64,000 bases of DNA from Colius striatus. Taxonomy: Eukaryota; Chordata; Aves; Coliiformes; Coliidae. Below are positions 31,801 to 45,500 of the stretch, piece by piece. The stretch covers positions 22,855,548-22,919,547 of the forward strand of contig NC_084772.1 of assembly GCF_028858725.1 (NCBI RefSeq), read 5' to 3'. Under the pieces are notes generated by a model. It made no database searches. It had not been told where the DNA came from and saw nothing but the letters and a program-made list of their open reading frames with translations. Within the stretch, counting starts at the first letter, position 1. Each line of letters opens with the position of its first letter. The position numbers and the translations under genes were made by a program.

Positions 31801-34800
31801 GATGTATTTGCATTTATAGAGTAAGTTGGATCCTATCTATCTGTAGAAGCATAACTCCTTATAAGCTTCGTCGGGAAAGAACAGGCACTAGTGGGCGTCT
31901 AATTTTTGGTTTTTTTCCATGCATCAAAAATGAAGTAAATGTTTCATGAAAACTTTCTGCTTGACAGGTATCTTCTCCATCAGATGTGGCTGGCAGCTTC
32001 CCATCAGCAGTGTAGTATCTTTATTCCAGGAACTGAAACTGGGAAATGGAAACTCAAACCAAATATAATGTTTGTTTTCTTCTCCAGTCATACCCCATGT
32101 GAGTATGCTGGAGTGCAATTTTGTGGCTCCCACCTGTGGAATCTTTTCTGCCCCTTGCCTTTCTTTTGGTCTGTTGATCTGGAATGAGCATGAGGAAGTT
32201 ATTGGTATGTCCTCCACAGATACTTGTGGCATTTTATCTCACTGGATGTGATTCCTGATGACTTGGTGAATCCAATATACTCCTCATTGTGTAGTGTAAT
32301 GCTTCACTTTCTCTTTAAACAGTAATGGCTGCTATTTTATTTTCCAGAAACTAACGTACTTGTGAGAGGTCCTGTCATATTTTGTAGTTGCTTTGCTCTA
32401 AATGTTGTCTCCTAGGGATTCAAATTTTAATGAAAAAAAAAACCATTGACAGTTACCACAGTTCCGAAAAAAGCTAAAAAACATGAAAAAACCAAAACAC
32501 CCCTCACAAGAAGCCCTCACCCCACAAAGACCCCCAGACAATGAAGCAAACAAAACCAAAAAAGAAACAAACCAACCAAGCAAAACAAAACCGGTAAAAT
32601 GAAACGCACGCAAAAAAAACCCCCAACTACTCAACCCAAACTTCATCAAAAGTCCTACCCATGAGACACCATCACCACCCCGAGCCTCTCTGTGTTGCTT
32701 TTTGTTGGGGTAGGAGTTTTTTGATATTTTTTTATTTGTTTTTTGTTTGTTTTTTTTTTCCCCAAACTGTACCACAAAGATGAAAATCTATTATCAGAAT
32801 GTAGGAATGGATCTCCTGCTCTACCGGCTTATCGCACGTCTCGATGTTACCACATCCTTGGTTGGTGTGTTTGTCAACTGCTAGTCTGTTACCAGAGCAA
32901 AGAGGTCTAAGCACTCTCAGAATATGCCTCATCAGTACTTCGCATAGTGGATTAATTGCTGATACATTTTTCATTCCTTTGATGGCACCGATGACATATG
33001 TTGTGCTGGTTTTCATTGTTAATGCAACATGAAAATAGAATCTACACCTTGAAATTTAATAACAAGAACGATTTCTCGACTGCTCTTTTCTCACATACCT
33101 GACAGGCTCTTTTTGCTTTGAACTGAGCTTTGTATTTTTTGTTTTGAGCCTGTTTTCCATCCTTATTTGATAGGACATTCTTTAATTATTCTTTTGAGGT
33201 TTGTATTGTTTAGTTATATCAAGCTGGTTTTCCTGAGTCTTCAGCGCTGCCTATGCTGTCAGATGCCTGTAATACCTTTTGCTTTAAAAGTTTTGTTTAA
33301 ATTCTGCTGAGATTTCAGCGAAGGCCAGTTTTTTGTTGTACAGGGCAATTTTGTCTGAAAAGCGTGTTCTCAAATTTTCCTGAGTGCAAATCAGTGAAAG
33401 CTAGTTGTAGTTGCTATATTACTGGTGTGATGTGTTTCAGTCATGAGAGATGCATTTTTGGCCGACTTTGATGTTTTCTTTTGTTCTAGGTGGAGATGCT
33501 TCTATTATTCCAATGAGTGAACCAGAGAAGCAGCTTTCTAAGCCAGTGACTGGAGATGATGCAGATGGACAGTCAGCAGAGCATAGAAGCAACCGTGATC
33601 ATTTTGGTCCAGAAGATAAAAGGAAATCCGAGAAAACTACAAGTAACCATGTAATCAAGAGAGTGAAAACTGATGACAATGGTTATTTTTCCATAATCAC
33701 TGAAGACCTGTCAGTTCAGCAAGTACCTGTGAAACAAAAAGACAACACAAATTCAAAGAGCTGTGAACGTTCTGCAGAGGTGCAGACAGCTAATAAGGAG
33801 AGAGTCTTAGGGAGACTGGAGGTAGTAGATGTTCATAGAACTGGAGCAAAGTGTGTACCTGGATTGCTGGGTGATGCCCGGGTTCCTGGGCTAGGGTATC
33901 ACCGTGTCGGATTGTTACGAGTGAAGCCAGGTCGTGGGGACAGAACATGCTCTATGTCTTGTAGTGATAAACTGGCTCGCTGGAATGTGTTAGGTTGTCA
34001 AGGAGCTCTTCTGATGCATTTCCTGCAGTATCCAGTGTACCTGTCAGCGATCATAGTGGGCAAATGTCCATATAGCCAAGCAGCTATGCGGAGAGCGATT
34101 ATTGAAAGGTAAGTGCTCTCCTTTGAAATTGGAGAGAATGAGTTATGGAAGACAAATGTATGTCACAAATATTAGGACTCTCTACCAAAGTAACTTGCAG
34201 AAAATGTGCATTTCTGCAAATTCATGTGTATTGTGGAGAAAAGGTGACTACTGCTGGTGAATCAGACTCGAAAAGGATTTCCATTAGATTCAGAATCCCC
34301 TCAGTTGTCCCTTCACAGAGCAATGAGAAGCTGTTACCCACCTGAATTTTTCTAGAAGCCTTCTAGCAAAAAAGCAGCTGGAAGAACACAGTGTACTGAT
34401 TTTTATTACTGTAGCAAACTTAAACCTTTCTAACGATCTTCCTGATTTTTCCATCCTCAAACAGGGCCAAAAAAAAAAGTTTTAATCTATGCAGTTAGCT
34501 GTACTCCACAAAGTTATTTTGAATATCCGTAAGTTGCCTTTTATATAAAATTGCATTGGTGAGCAAAAGCAGCTTTTCTTTCTTGCGGGACTGTTCCTCA
34601 AATTAAAAAGCCTGCTGATCCATCCATCCTCAAGGCAATCTGACTGGTATGACTCCAAATGAAGGCATAGGTAGACTTTTGTACTGTAGAAAAGGATGTC
34701 TTTCTGGTGTTCCTTACAAACCTTTTTATAACTTACTCTTAAATGTTCTCTAAGGCCTTTTCCAACCCAAAGCATTCTTAGATTCTATGCAGTGAGCTGC

Positions 34801-37800
34801 TTCTCAAGCTTTTGCTGATTTTTAGACCCTGCTTTCAGGCTTACTTTCCAGCAAGTAAAAGATGGAGTATTGATACAAGGAAGAGGTGCTGGTGCAGTCA
34901 GTTTACTATCTCTCTAGTCTTTGTGAACCTTTAAGTTCATAATACAGTTGTTAACGTAGTATGGTTGACTGTGTGTGGACTATGACTTTATGATTAATTT
35001 CTCACTGTGATTACAGAAATAACTTGCAGGTTTTGTCCTACATACTTTACTGATTGTAGTAGCTTCTAACTAGACTTTTTTGTAAAAAAAGAATTCATTG
35101 TAGTTTTTCTAGGATTGACAAAGTCTTAATAAACTTGTGGCCTTGTTTTTTTTTTTTTTTTTTTAATACTTTTCTGAAGGGAAGAAATGCCCTTGAACCA
35201 CCTTGCTTGCTCTCTAATAACTCACTTCTACATTAAACCTGAACGGAACGTAACGTGTTTTAGATTATGAGGGAAATTGCACAGTCAGTTTGTTTGGGAA
35301 GGCCACTTAAAATCACTTGCATTTTTCCATGCTTACTTTAGGTGTCAGCATATCTCACTTTTACCGGATGGTTTTCTGGTTCAAGAGGTTAAGCTGCTTC
35401 AATCAAATCTTCGATTTGAGCATGGCCGTCAGGCGATTCAGGAAGTTCAAACTAACAGCCTAACAAAACTCGTTCCTTGTAGTGCAGGTGAGTTTACTTG
35501 GGCTGATTGTGTAACTGTGTGCAACAGTTCAAACAGCAATTAGGTGGTTTTGGTAGTTTGCTGAAGTGGAGCAGCATTCGTTGCCAGTGCTAGAGGCAAA
35601 GTGACTTACAGCAAGAAATTAATTTCAGGACAGAACTTAACTGTTAATAATTAATAATATTCAGCTTAGCCTTTAGTTTCCCGTAGGGAGTTTATCAGAC
35701 TGAATGAACGTTTGGTTGGTGTCATTAAGAATGTATAATCTAAACAAAGAAAACAACCTGTGAAAGCAGAAGTTCTGAGGGCAATAAGAAAATTTTAAAA
35801 AAAGACTTCTTGCTTCAGTTAGTTTTGTATTCACCCTGGTGATGAACCGAAGACTTGCCATGCTGAGTTATGCTTGTAACTGGTTCAGAAATCAGTGAAT
35901 GTAGAAAGAATACAGAATAGCGTAGTGTAAAGGTTTAATTGATGTGGCTTTGGACATTGCATTTTTTGTCATAGCGATGAATGAATATGCATGTCACGTC
36001 GTGACTTAGCAACATGGTCTCATTTAGGGGGAAAATCCCAGTGAAACTGCCACTGCGTGTGTGTGGTTGAGTAGTTTCTTTAAACTTGGATATGCCTAGC
36101 TTCTGCTGTTGTATGCTTTTCTGTCTTAAATGGAACTAGAAATTAGTCTATTACATTAGAGCTGATGATAAAATAAATTGAAACAAAGACGACCTTAATC
36201 AAATTCAGGTTCATTAAACTGGAATTCTTCACAGGTGTCAGGAAGGAATATATTTTGGATTCTGTGAGATAGGAAACAAAATCCATCTTTGAAAACTGGT
36301 ACCAATTCACTTAGCAAAAAAAAAAGTTCAATTGTGAGTAAATTCCTGAGTAAGCCTGCCTTTCTGTACAGTTTACTCAGGTCATTCTGTTAAATAAGGA
36401 TGAGTGATGCTTTGTCACACTTCTTTTCATATATGACTTGTGCTAGGTCTCGCAAGGGTGAAAATCAGAATAAACTCTAAATTCAAGACTGTTACACTAC
36501 GTGGTGAAATATGCTTGACTGGAGCATTTCAGCTGATATTTAAAACAAAAAAAAAAGGTGTTATGTTTAATATTTTGATGTTGGTGATAACTCTGAAGAA
36601 ATGAAAGAATAGAACATGTTTAATTTGTTATATAAATTTCTGTCTACTTGTCAGATTCTGACATCCTTTGACCAGGTGGTTTTAGCTACTCCAGGCACGG
36701 AGGGTTTAATATTTAGTACTAGTTATGTGTATTTGATGTTATTTGACATTACACAGGATTTTAATTTAATAGAGTAATAAAGCATTGAATGTAAATCCCA
36801 ATGCAAGTACAATTTAAATGTAGCAGAGTGTGGCAATTGCAGCATACGGTTGAACCATAATACAAGTGTGATAAATATGACCAGTCCCCACAATATGCTT
36901 TATAATGTGTAGTTGTTGAACATCTTAAAAGTCAAGATGATACAAAGGACAGAAGCAGCGAAAATTGTCTTTGGAGTTGATGGACATTGAACTGTTTTGC
37001 CTGTTAGGAACACAGAGTAATGGGAGAACTTGGAAAAAAAAACCAAACCAAAACAAAAAGTCTCCAGGCAGTAAAGTTAAAGGAACTATTGTTAGTCTAT
37101 ATGGAGGGACAGATTGGGCATGTCAGTCGCTTTTGTTTCTGTTCTTGCACTGCTGATGCTTTGCTAGTTATTTATACATCTCTAAGGTAAGGTATGCAGA
37201 GTTTTCACATTAAGAAGTTACAGTTCAAGATGGTAATAAGGTTACCAGAATGGGGTAAAAGATAAGGTTGTTGGCACTTGCTGTCTCTTCTCGCAATTTT
37301 TTTTTAATTTAACTACTAACTAATAACATTTTTTCAAGTAAAGTCTATGGATATTTGATGCTTGTCACTTAAAAAAACAGAGCACGCTATTTAGAGTGTA
37401 CAATACAAAATAAAATACACACAATAAATAACAGGAAAATAGAATGACTGGTGCATGTAGCTTGGGGAAGTACTTCACAGCCTGATATGAAAATAAGCCA
37501 TCTGACTTGGAAATTTCTTCGTGCTTTTCCAGATAGGATGCTCAAAAATAAGCAGAATCCCCTTAAAAAGATGAGGATTACAAAGCTGGAGGCCAAATAT
37601 TTAAAGGCGTGGATTCTTGGAGGACCTGGTTAAGATAAAGGCTCTGAGTGTGTGTGGGGGGGAGTATTTTGGTTGTTTTTTTTTTTTTCCCCAGTTAATC
37701 AGAATTTACCAATTCTATTAGGTACTAGAGTCCTGGCCCTAGAGAAACATGGTCCTCTTTATAGTTTGAATTATTTTGGGAAGCAGCATGCTGTCATGTG

Positions 37801-40800
37801 AACACATAAAATGAAGACACTTAAGCTCTTCTTTTTTGATGAGAGCATATCCCTTGCTTGTAATCCTTTCTTCTTCAGCTATCAGTTGGAGTGCAGTTCC
37901 TGAGCAGCCTCTGGATGTCACCTCGAATGGCTTCAGACAAGGAACAACAAAGAAGGGGATTGGGAGCCATCAGAGCAGGTATGAGAATGTTGTGATACTT
38001 GGATGCCTATATCTTATCTCTTAGCATTCTTACCTCTGTCAGCTCACGTGATGTGTTGTTGATTGTCAGAGCAGAAAGAAACACAGGGAGTGAGGGGAAA
38101 GGAAAGGAGTGAGGGAAAAGGAATTGTCACTGTGTAAGGGAAAGAAGGGACTTGGAATGACAGAAGTGAGAGTTTATCTGCCTTTTTTTTTTTTGGTCAC
38201 TTTATCTCTTTGATTACAGAGAGCATTGTAGATAATGGTGGTGGAGGATTATGATGAATTTTTATTAAAAGATAGCTTTTTTATCAGTGAAGTTAGCAGA
38301 ATTTTTGCTTTGTATCTTTTGGATTGATGACTGGAAAGGAAATGTGTGTCCTGCAGGTCCTCTTTTCACAGATTTTCTGTATGAGCCAGGCGATATGACT
38401 TGGATGTCTAATTTAGGTGTGTTGCTTTGAAGTGTGGCTTTCAGCCTTAAAGTTTGGAAATGTTATGAAATGTTTGCAGCAGATTCTGAACACAAAACAT
38501 GTAACTGTTCCAGTTGTTGTCTTGACACTGTGCTGTTTAAGAAACGTCATCATTTTCTATCAAATATTAATGTTTAAAGAAACAGTTATGTATTTTTTCT
38601 TGCGGCTGAAAGGAATTACTTTTAAAGAATTGCAGACAAATTTCTCCATCTCTACACTTTCCTTCATTTAGGTGAGGTGACTGAAATGATTAGTGGTCTG
38701 TGGAAGTTCAGCCTGAGGATTGGGGTCACGTTTTGGTTGGTGGCTGTATATACTACTGATATATCAATGGTCATGTTGTTCCTTTTTCCTAGACTTTCTA
38801 GGAGAAAGTAGATCATCCTGACAGTAGTGAATAAAGTGTTAAATTGAGCTTAAACCATTCTTGTGGAGAATTCATTTGCATGGCCATGAGTTGCACATTC
38901 TGAGCTTTTCAAAGTTATTCCCAACTTGACTGAAGTTTATCCTGGTATATCCTAGTATTTCAAATTTTTCCCTGGTAAGAAGAGGACTAATAACTGTGGG
39001 GTTTGTGACCGGAATTGGTGTCTGGGCTGACCTGGGTGACTTAGCCTGCCTTTTGAGACAGACTTTATATGCACTGTAGAATATTAGTTTTCAGTATGCA
39101 GTATGTGAAGTATTTCTGAAGACATGCAAACTTTCAAATGAACCAATCCCTTTTTCAACATAGCCTTAATTTTGTCACATGGCATCTGTGACAACTCTAA
39201 AACTTAGAGCCATCTGCCAGCTGACAGTTTGCACAAAGCTGCAGGAACTTAATTATTGTTGAGAATCCTCCTTCCCTCCTTATATGTGCTCAAAATTCAC
39301 TAAAACATTCAGTCATTATTAGACAGGGCCTGCAAGGCTGATTGCAAACGTTTTTTTTTCCTAGGATAACATGTTTTAAAAACAATATTGAGGAATAAGT
39401 AAAATGCTTAGGCTTTAGTCATAAATGGTCACAGGAGGTACTTAGGAAAATAATGAATTTATAGCTGTGGTGGAAGGGTTGTTTAATAATAAACAAGATT
39501 TGTATTTCTACACTGTTTTTTACTTTTCTCCAAGGAATCTCAGGGTGACTGGTGGGGGGGGTTATTTAGTGTTACCCCTGTCATCTCCTATGTACTAGAT
39601 AACACTAAATATCAAGGAGGATAAAGCTTACTAAAAGGAATTTGTAGGTATATGTCTGGTATGTGCTTTTGTTAGTGCTTAGTTAAATAAACCACTGAAA
39701 ACTACAGTACAAACCATTGACAGATAAAGAACATAATAGCAAAATAGGAAGATTTTTTCAGCGCTTCTGGAGAGTCAGCTCTCACCTGTTGGAGACAAGT
39801 GTATAATGATAATGTAGTGAAACAGAGGAAATAGCTGGGGCTTTCAAAAACAAACCATGCTTTATAAACAGCTCTTCTGATTGCCTTCTCTTTAAGAGAA
39901 GGGCATAAAGCTGACAGAGATGCATAAGGGACTTTCAAAAGACCTTTTAAAATGAACTCTTGTTTTTTTTTTTGCTATGGGCCTCCTGGAATTTAACTGC
40001 CCTGCAGCTGTCACTGAATGTGTCCTCCTCACTATTGTGAAGAGGACAGCATTGTTGCAGATATTTCTGCTGCTTCTGTTACTTGTTCAAACTCTGCATT
40101 ATTCAAAACAAGCCCTGTGAGTCCTTCTGTGTTTATTTGATTAGTTCTGGGATTAGTAGTCCTGTTTCAGTCTTAGATTCCTGAGCTGACTACGGTGTGT
40201 AGTGATGTGGGAATATTAAAATGTTCTCCCTGTGAACTGGCAAGAGGGAGAACAGGGCAATGCACTTCTTTATCAATGCAACATTTAAAACAAAGGAAAA
40301 GTCAAGTGGGCAGCTTGGATGGGGTGGGAAACATTAAATTGTGGCAAACTTTTTACATTCTTTGAAAAGTGAAGATGTTTTAGGTCGAGAACGTTCATGA
40401 GGGATGTACGGCTCTGAGCTGTAAGAGGGAGGGCATTTCTGATTTCTTTCTTTTTTTTTTTCCTATCAGATCCAAGATCTGTAAAGTGGAACTCTTCCAT
40501 ACATTCCAAAACCTGGTGAGAAGTATTTCACAAGAGGACCTACCAGACAGTCTCCGGTAAAGACATTTTCATTGTATTTAGAAGACTGAATTTATCTTAA
40601 CAAAACTCAAGAATACTGTGATGATACCAGAATGTGCTTATGAATTTCACTTTAGGCAAGTTCATGGTTAAAATTTGTTACTTGGAAAATATGGTGGGTG
40701 CTTGACGGATTAGGAAGACTCTCCTTTTGGTCTTTTTAAACCGTTCCTTGGAGAAATAGGTATTTCATCTCATGTATTAATGACAGATAGAAGAAATTGC

Positions 40801-43800
40801 AGGTTTTGTTTGTTTGTTTGTTTAGTTAAGGTAAGAATTTGAGATAACTGATCCCCTTCTGAAGGCTTGCTGCTTTTCAAAAGGGTAAACTCGGTTCCTG
40901 ATCAGTGGAGCCTTGTCCTTCTCTTGCACTAGATCTGGTGTCTGTTGGAGACCTCTGGTAACCCTCTTCAACTTGGCTGCCTTGGCAGTAAACTCTACAT
41001 TTTGGGGGTCCTTTTTTGAGTTAAAGCAGTTTTGTCTGAAAGTGGCAGTGGACAGCTGGGGAAGCAGAGGAGAGGAGGAGGAAGTAGAATTTTTTTTGAA
41101 GCATGAGCTGTTAAATTGGCTGCCTGCAGCACAGTACCCTTGGTTGTGTTCAACCCCCCCCATCCCAAAATTGTCACGAGGTTATTTATACCTGGTTGGT
41201 GTTTATTAATTCTATCAAATGTCACTTCTCTGTTTCACAAGAAGGAAGAGTTTAAAGTGGGAAAAAAATAATAAGAAAAATCTAGGTGAAAATCTTTTTT
41301 TCATCTCTGTGTATGATGGAGTAAGAGCCAGCAAGGTGAGATGATAGCGTGTGGCGTTCTTTTTTTCAATGAAGTTATGCAGATGGACACTTTCTGGAAA
41401 GAACAGAAAGAAGCTTTTGTCTGAATAAGCCATAATTGGAGGTTTATTTTATCAGCTTTACATTACCATTTACAGAAATCAGTTTGGTTTATCAGATGAG
41501 AGTTTCTCATGGTACTCATCCAGTCTGGCATTGCATTACATCCATTACATGTTTGGTGGCATTCCAGCCCAAATAGCTACCTTAGAACAGGGCATAGTTT
41601 CATATATACAGAGACTTACCTCTCACTTTGGTTTAGAGATTCTGAGAGATGTAAAGTTCCAAATCCATTGTCTTGGAAGGTTTATTTTAGACTTATTTCC
41701 GGGTATGATTTCACCAACCCTGGGATGCAATTCTAGCTGTCGAGCTAACTTAACTGTTTGCTGCTGCTGCTGAGGATAGTCCTGCTGCAATCTCTGAGGG
41801 TACTGGCTGTAGATTCCTGTTTTCTCCTTGGTATCAGTGGCACTTCTCCAACCTCAGAATGAGCCAGTTCAACTAGCTAATGTGGCAGAAAACAGTTTCT
41901 TTGCTTCTGTGTTCTCTGTTGGACTATTGAGCTGAATTGGCTCACAGAAAACAAAAAACAGATAATGAGAAAACAAGTACGAGATATGCGTGGCTAGAAG
42001 TAGGAGAGAGAAGATATTTCTGCCTTTCATGATGCCAGCACATTAAATGAAATGAACTTAGAGGAAGTAAACACACCCTGGATCTTTAATAATTGGATCT
42101 TGCTTGCTTTGAGTTTTGTGCCTTAAAGGTACCTTCTGTGTCTGTGTAAGTGTCTCATAACTGTTTTAAAATTCCAATTTCAGACCTTAAAAGAATAGCC
42201 TGTAAACTGGTGCATTGTTGGATAGGTGACTCATTGTGCTGATCATGTGCTATTTACACAGTCACTTCACCTCAGGGCTCTTCTAGACTTCAGTGGCTTT
42301 GTAATTTCCTTTGACTTTTTTTGTCCTCTACTATTTTTCTGTCTGGGCTTCTCCTGACAGAGTCCATCTGATATGCAGATGTGGCATTATATTTAGGCTG
42401 AACAAACTCCTTCCCTTGGACTTGGTGTTGAAGATTTTTTACAAGTGTTTATTTGTGAGAAACAAAAGGATTCTGCCAGGTGACCGATAAATGATAAATA
42501 TTTCCTGCTGGAGTGACTGAAGGTCATTGCAGGGAAGTGTCAGGCTAATGAAAGTAGCTTATCATGGGAAGCTGTTACTGTGGCTCTCTGATTTAAAAAA
42601 ACCCAGCAACAACAGAGCCAGGTTTGACAGGAATTTTGTTGTAATTTTCTAGCCTCTTTTCAATTTTCTTTTAAATCTGTACATTGAACAATTCCTGTGA
42701 TGGTCCTACCACTGCATAGAGGCCTGCAGGACATTTAAGTCCTCTGACCTAAATAGAAAAAAATCTTTTCTGCATCACACATGCTTTTTAGATATTTGCC
42801 AGACTGAAGAGCTTTTTATTAAGCAGTATTTTCTGCCTCACAACAATACTTATTCACCACAGTTATCTGAAGACTTCATTTCATTTTATTTAAAAAAAAA
42901 ATACTCTGTTGAGCTTCTACTACTTCTCCTCTGGGATTTCTTTTTTTCTACATCTTGGATGACACTGGAAAAAACACAAAGCTAGTTTTCCAGTTTTTCG
43001 AAAATGTATTGAAAATCTGGTCTCCCAAGCTAGACGCAGCAATGCAGTGACAGTCTCCCAAATGCTGCAAAACCTTACCTTACTGTTCAAACTTTTTGTA
43101 TATGAGTGGAACTAGCAGAATTAGCTCGCTCTGTGACTTGGTTCTTTGTCTTCTTAAGAACTGGTGTCAATTATGAAGTTTGCCTGTAATGACTGCATTT
43201 TGTCTAACGCACTGAAGAAGACACAATTAAGCCAAGTATGCCTTCCTGTCCTCCTGTCATCATGAAGTCACATCAAATTTTTATGTATCAAAGATCTGTG
43301 AGCTTTTGCTGTCTTAGGTGGGGGCGGGGTGGGGGGTGTAGAGATTACAGTAGTAAAGGGAAACAAACAAAAAAGGAATTTAGTCATGCAGGCCTGGATA
43401 GGCTGGAGATCCTGCGATTGGGCTGGATTTTGCCAGGGGCAGCAAACTAGTGCTTACTGCTGCCAAAAAAAAGTCACAGGTGCTTCATTACTAATGCTCA
43501 GAGCCTTAATGGCCCAAGCAAGGCTGAGATACAGTCAGATCATGTGAGGTTTTTAGGCAGATGTAACGTAGTTTGAATTTGAAAGCATTTTTCCTGTGTA
43601 TGTATTCAAAATTTCTTTGAAGCTTAATGCAGAAGTTGAAAACAAAGCAAATAAATCTGGTATATTTTGCCAGCTCTTCTAGGAAGGGGTTTAAAATGTA
43701 GCTTTCTGTTGCAGCCACTGTTAAATCCTGTAGCAATGTGACCTGTTTGGAGAATGCGACAAGAGGCTGCGCTCACATATGCTCCTGTAGCTGCTGCAGT

Positions 43801-45287
43801 GGGGTGGAAATAACTAACTGCTCCTTGGTGCCCATCGTGCTTTTGTTCTAGTTATGTTTCGCCTTACAATCTACTGGAACAGCTTGCAAACAAAGGTGTC
43901 TCGGAATATTCGAGGTTAGAAAAAATCTCGTATGTGTTGTAGTTACAGTGAATCAGACTGCCAGGTTTGAGTGGAAGAGCCATTGGTGTGCCAGCAGGTC
44001 CAGGAAAAAGAGCAACACTTCTCAAGGAAGAAAGGAAGAACAGCTAGGCATTGAAGTCTTTCTCTTGGTTTCGTGGCAGGTGGCATCTGTCTATATATGT
44101 ATCTCTCTCTGTATCTATGTCTGCATATATGCATCCACAGCAAATGCAAGGAAAACAGCTGTTTCACCTTTAACAAAACTGAGCCAGTCCAAAAATCTAT
44201 ATTGTATAAGCGGGGGTGGTGGTGGTGATCAGTATTGCCTTTGACATGAAAGCCTGTGGAAATCAGTGCAGTCATTCTCAGACTTTTTAGATTAGAGTTC
44301 CTGTAGTAGCTTGGCTCTTTCTCTTTCTTGATGAAGGTCAGGTTGCGTATGATCTTCCCTTCATATTGAGTTGAATGATAAACATTACATGCCACATGTG
44401 GCTGACAGACTGTCAAGGGAAGATGAAAGAGGCTTGGAAAGGAACACAAAGAAGGAAAAAAAGTATTTATGAAATTGTGTTAGAGGCACTTAGTTCAGAT
44501 GCTCCAGACATGAATTTCTCTGTTTTGAAAGTAAATGGTATAATGCATTAAGCAGAGCGACCAGTGTTTCTGCTGAGAGTGTAGGGATTGGGTACTACAT
44601 GAGGATGGGGAACGGAGCGCCAGAACTACTGAGTCTCTTTTCTTTTAGGGAGAAGATAAAAGAATATTTTTTCCTTTGTCTCACTCTTCCCCAATATTTG
44701 AAAAGAAGAGGATGGTTTTTCATCCTTGCCCTCTTTCCTTCCAGACAGTAATTGTGTCCATTCTTCTAGCAAAACAAGGCTACTTCCACGCAATTCAAAG
44801 TACCTATCTCTAGCCACCTTTCCTACTTGGCTTCGACACTTTTTGCCGTTGTGGAAGTTTTCAGTAACTTACTGTCACACAGTCAGTGACAGTACTATTG
44901 CTGGTGAGTGTGTAGGAACAATGGTAGAGGAGATTTGGCTCCTTTTTTAAGACTGATGACAGCATCTAGATAGAGTAGCTTTGGTGCCTGACCCTCCTTA
45001 AGTCTCCCTAGAAGCACAAGAGAATTTTGCTTTGTGTGAAAGAGCTCACATGGCCTCATCATGTCCTTAGATGCTTGATTGCTTTATTTCATTTTGTGAC
45101 ATTACATCCAATAGGATAACAGCAATGTTTTCATTGTTGTGCATTTTCTGTCAGGATAAAGACTCTGAAAACCTATGGGGACTACAAGGAAGCTGCATTA
45201 CGTTATCAAGAAGCCTGGAAAGTGCTGCGTAGCCAGGCCCTGCTGGGTTGGATCAAGAATGCCAAGGAATACCTGCAGTTCACATGA
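28884..45287 (+). CDS. ADAT1: tRNA-specific adenosine deaminase 1, 9 coding exons
   Basis: Zinc-dependent deaminase that converts A37, next to the anticodon of tRNA-Ala, to inosine; related to the ADAR deaminase domain. Exons: 28884-29052, 29812-29880, 31175-31229, 31968-32098, 33490-34108, 35342-35487, 37879-37978, 40470-40556, 45155-45287. All junctions are GT-AG and in phase, giving 502 residues, the same as human. Catalytic and zinc residues are present: H87 and E89 in [12 protein letters not shown]142 in HTPCGDAS (split across the exon 4/5 junction), and C299 in [21 protein letters not shown]. The stretch at about 150-245 in exon 5 is hydrophilic and very different from human, as expected for a surface insertion. 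The start was chosen because [15 protein letters not shown] aligns with human MWTADEIAQLCYEHY; the frame is open upstream but with no human counterpart. Confidence 0.96.
32435..32760. repeat. Strand-asymmetric A/C-rich then T/G-rich block
   Basis: About 220 bp (32435-32655) in which the plus strand is almost entirely A and C with CAAAACC/AACCAA-like words, followed at 32696-32760 by a T/G-rich tract ending in a long T run and CCCC. The two halves are roughly complementary in composition. The long minus-strand frame here is a by-product of the low complexity. It lies in ADAT1 intron 4. Confidence 0.7.
34744..34789 (+). repeat. CR1 LINE 3'-end scrap
   Basis: TCTCTAAGGCCTTTTCCAACC followed by the terminal GATTCTATG unit. 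About 45 bp, in ADAT1 intron 5. Confidence 0.75.
35488..37878 (+). other. ADAT1: ADAT1 intron 6
   Basis: About 2.4 kb of AT-rich intron with short homopolymer runs (for example the T run near 37675-37690). No exon or repeat family was recognised; flanking exons join in phase 1. Confidence 0.75.
38083..38160 (+). repeat. Purine-rich tract
   Basis: Some 75 bp almost wholly A and G on the plus strand, with repeated GAGTGAGGG/GGAAAGG words broken by one short TGTCACTGTGT interruption. In ADAT1 intron 7. Confidence 0.6.
40557..45154 (+). other. ADAT1: ADAT1 intron 8 (longest intron)
   Basis: 4.6 kb without recognisable exons. It holds a (TGC)n stretch near 41759-41772, a short GTATCTCTCTC/TATATATG low-complexity patch around 44085-44130 and a GGTGGTGGT run near 44214-44227. 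Splicing of 40556 to 45155 keeps the frame and human length, so nothing coding is needed in between. Confidence 0.7.
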
Positions 45288-45500
45288 GAAAACGTGCGGC
45301 TATGTAAATCCAGCAATAAGCCCTAATGCACAGCAGATACCTCTGCAGTTTGAGAGCCAGAAGATGATGTCCTCTAGTACATGTGCTGTAAGGAGTGAAA
45401 AGGAAAGCAGTTTAGAGAAGTTTTTATTTTGTATGAGTTTAAGCCCCCTTTTTATTGAACTACAGAAAAGGATCTGCAGTGATGTCTGAGCTGCATTAAA
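45288..45500 (+). other. ADAT1: ADAT1 3' UTR with candidate poly(A) signal
   Basis: An ATTAAA variant signal lies at 45495-45500, 208 bp after the stop. Longer transcripts ending further right are possible. Confidence 0.5.

Noticed and set aside
32398-32775. 125-codon minus-strand frame rich in Phe, Gly and Leu
   Set aside because: Produced by the A/C-rich low-complexity block; no protein family resemblance.
43840-43920. Open frame that looked like a possible extra ADAT1 exon before exon 9
   Set aside because: Exons 8 and 9 already join in phase, giving human length and human-like sequence; no matching residues.
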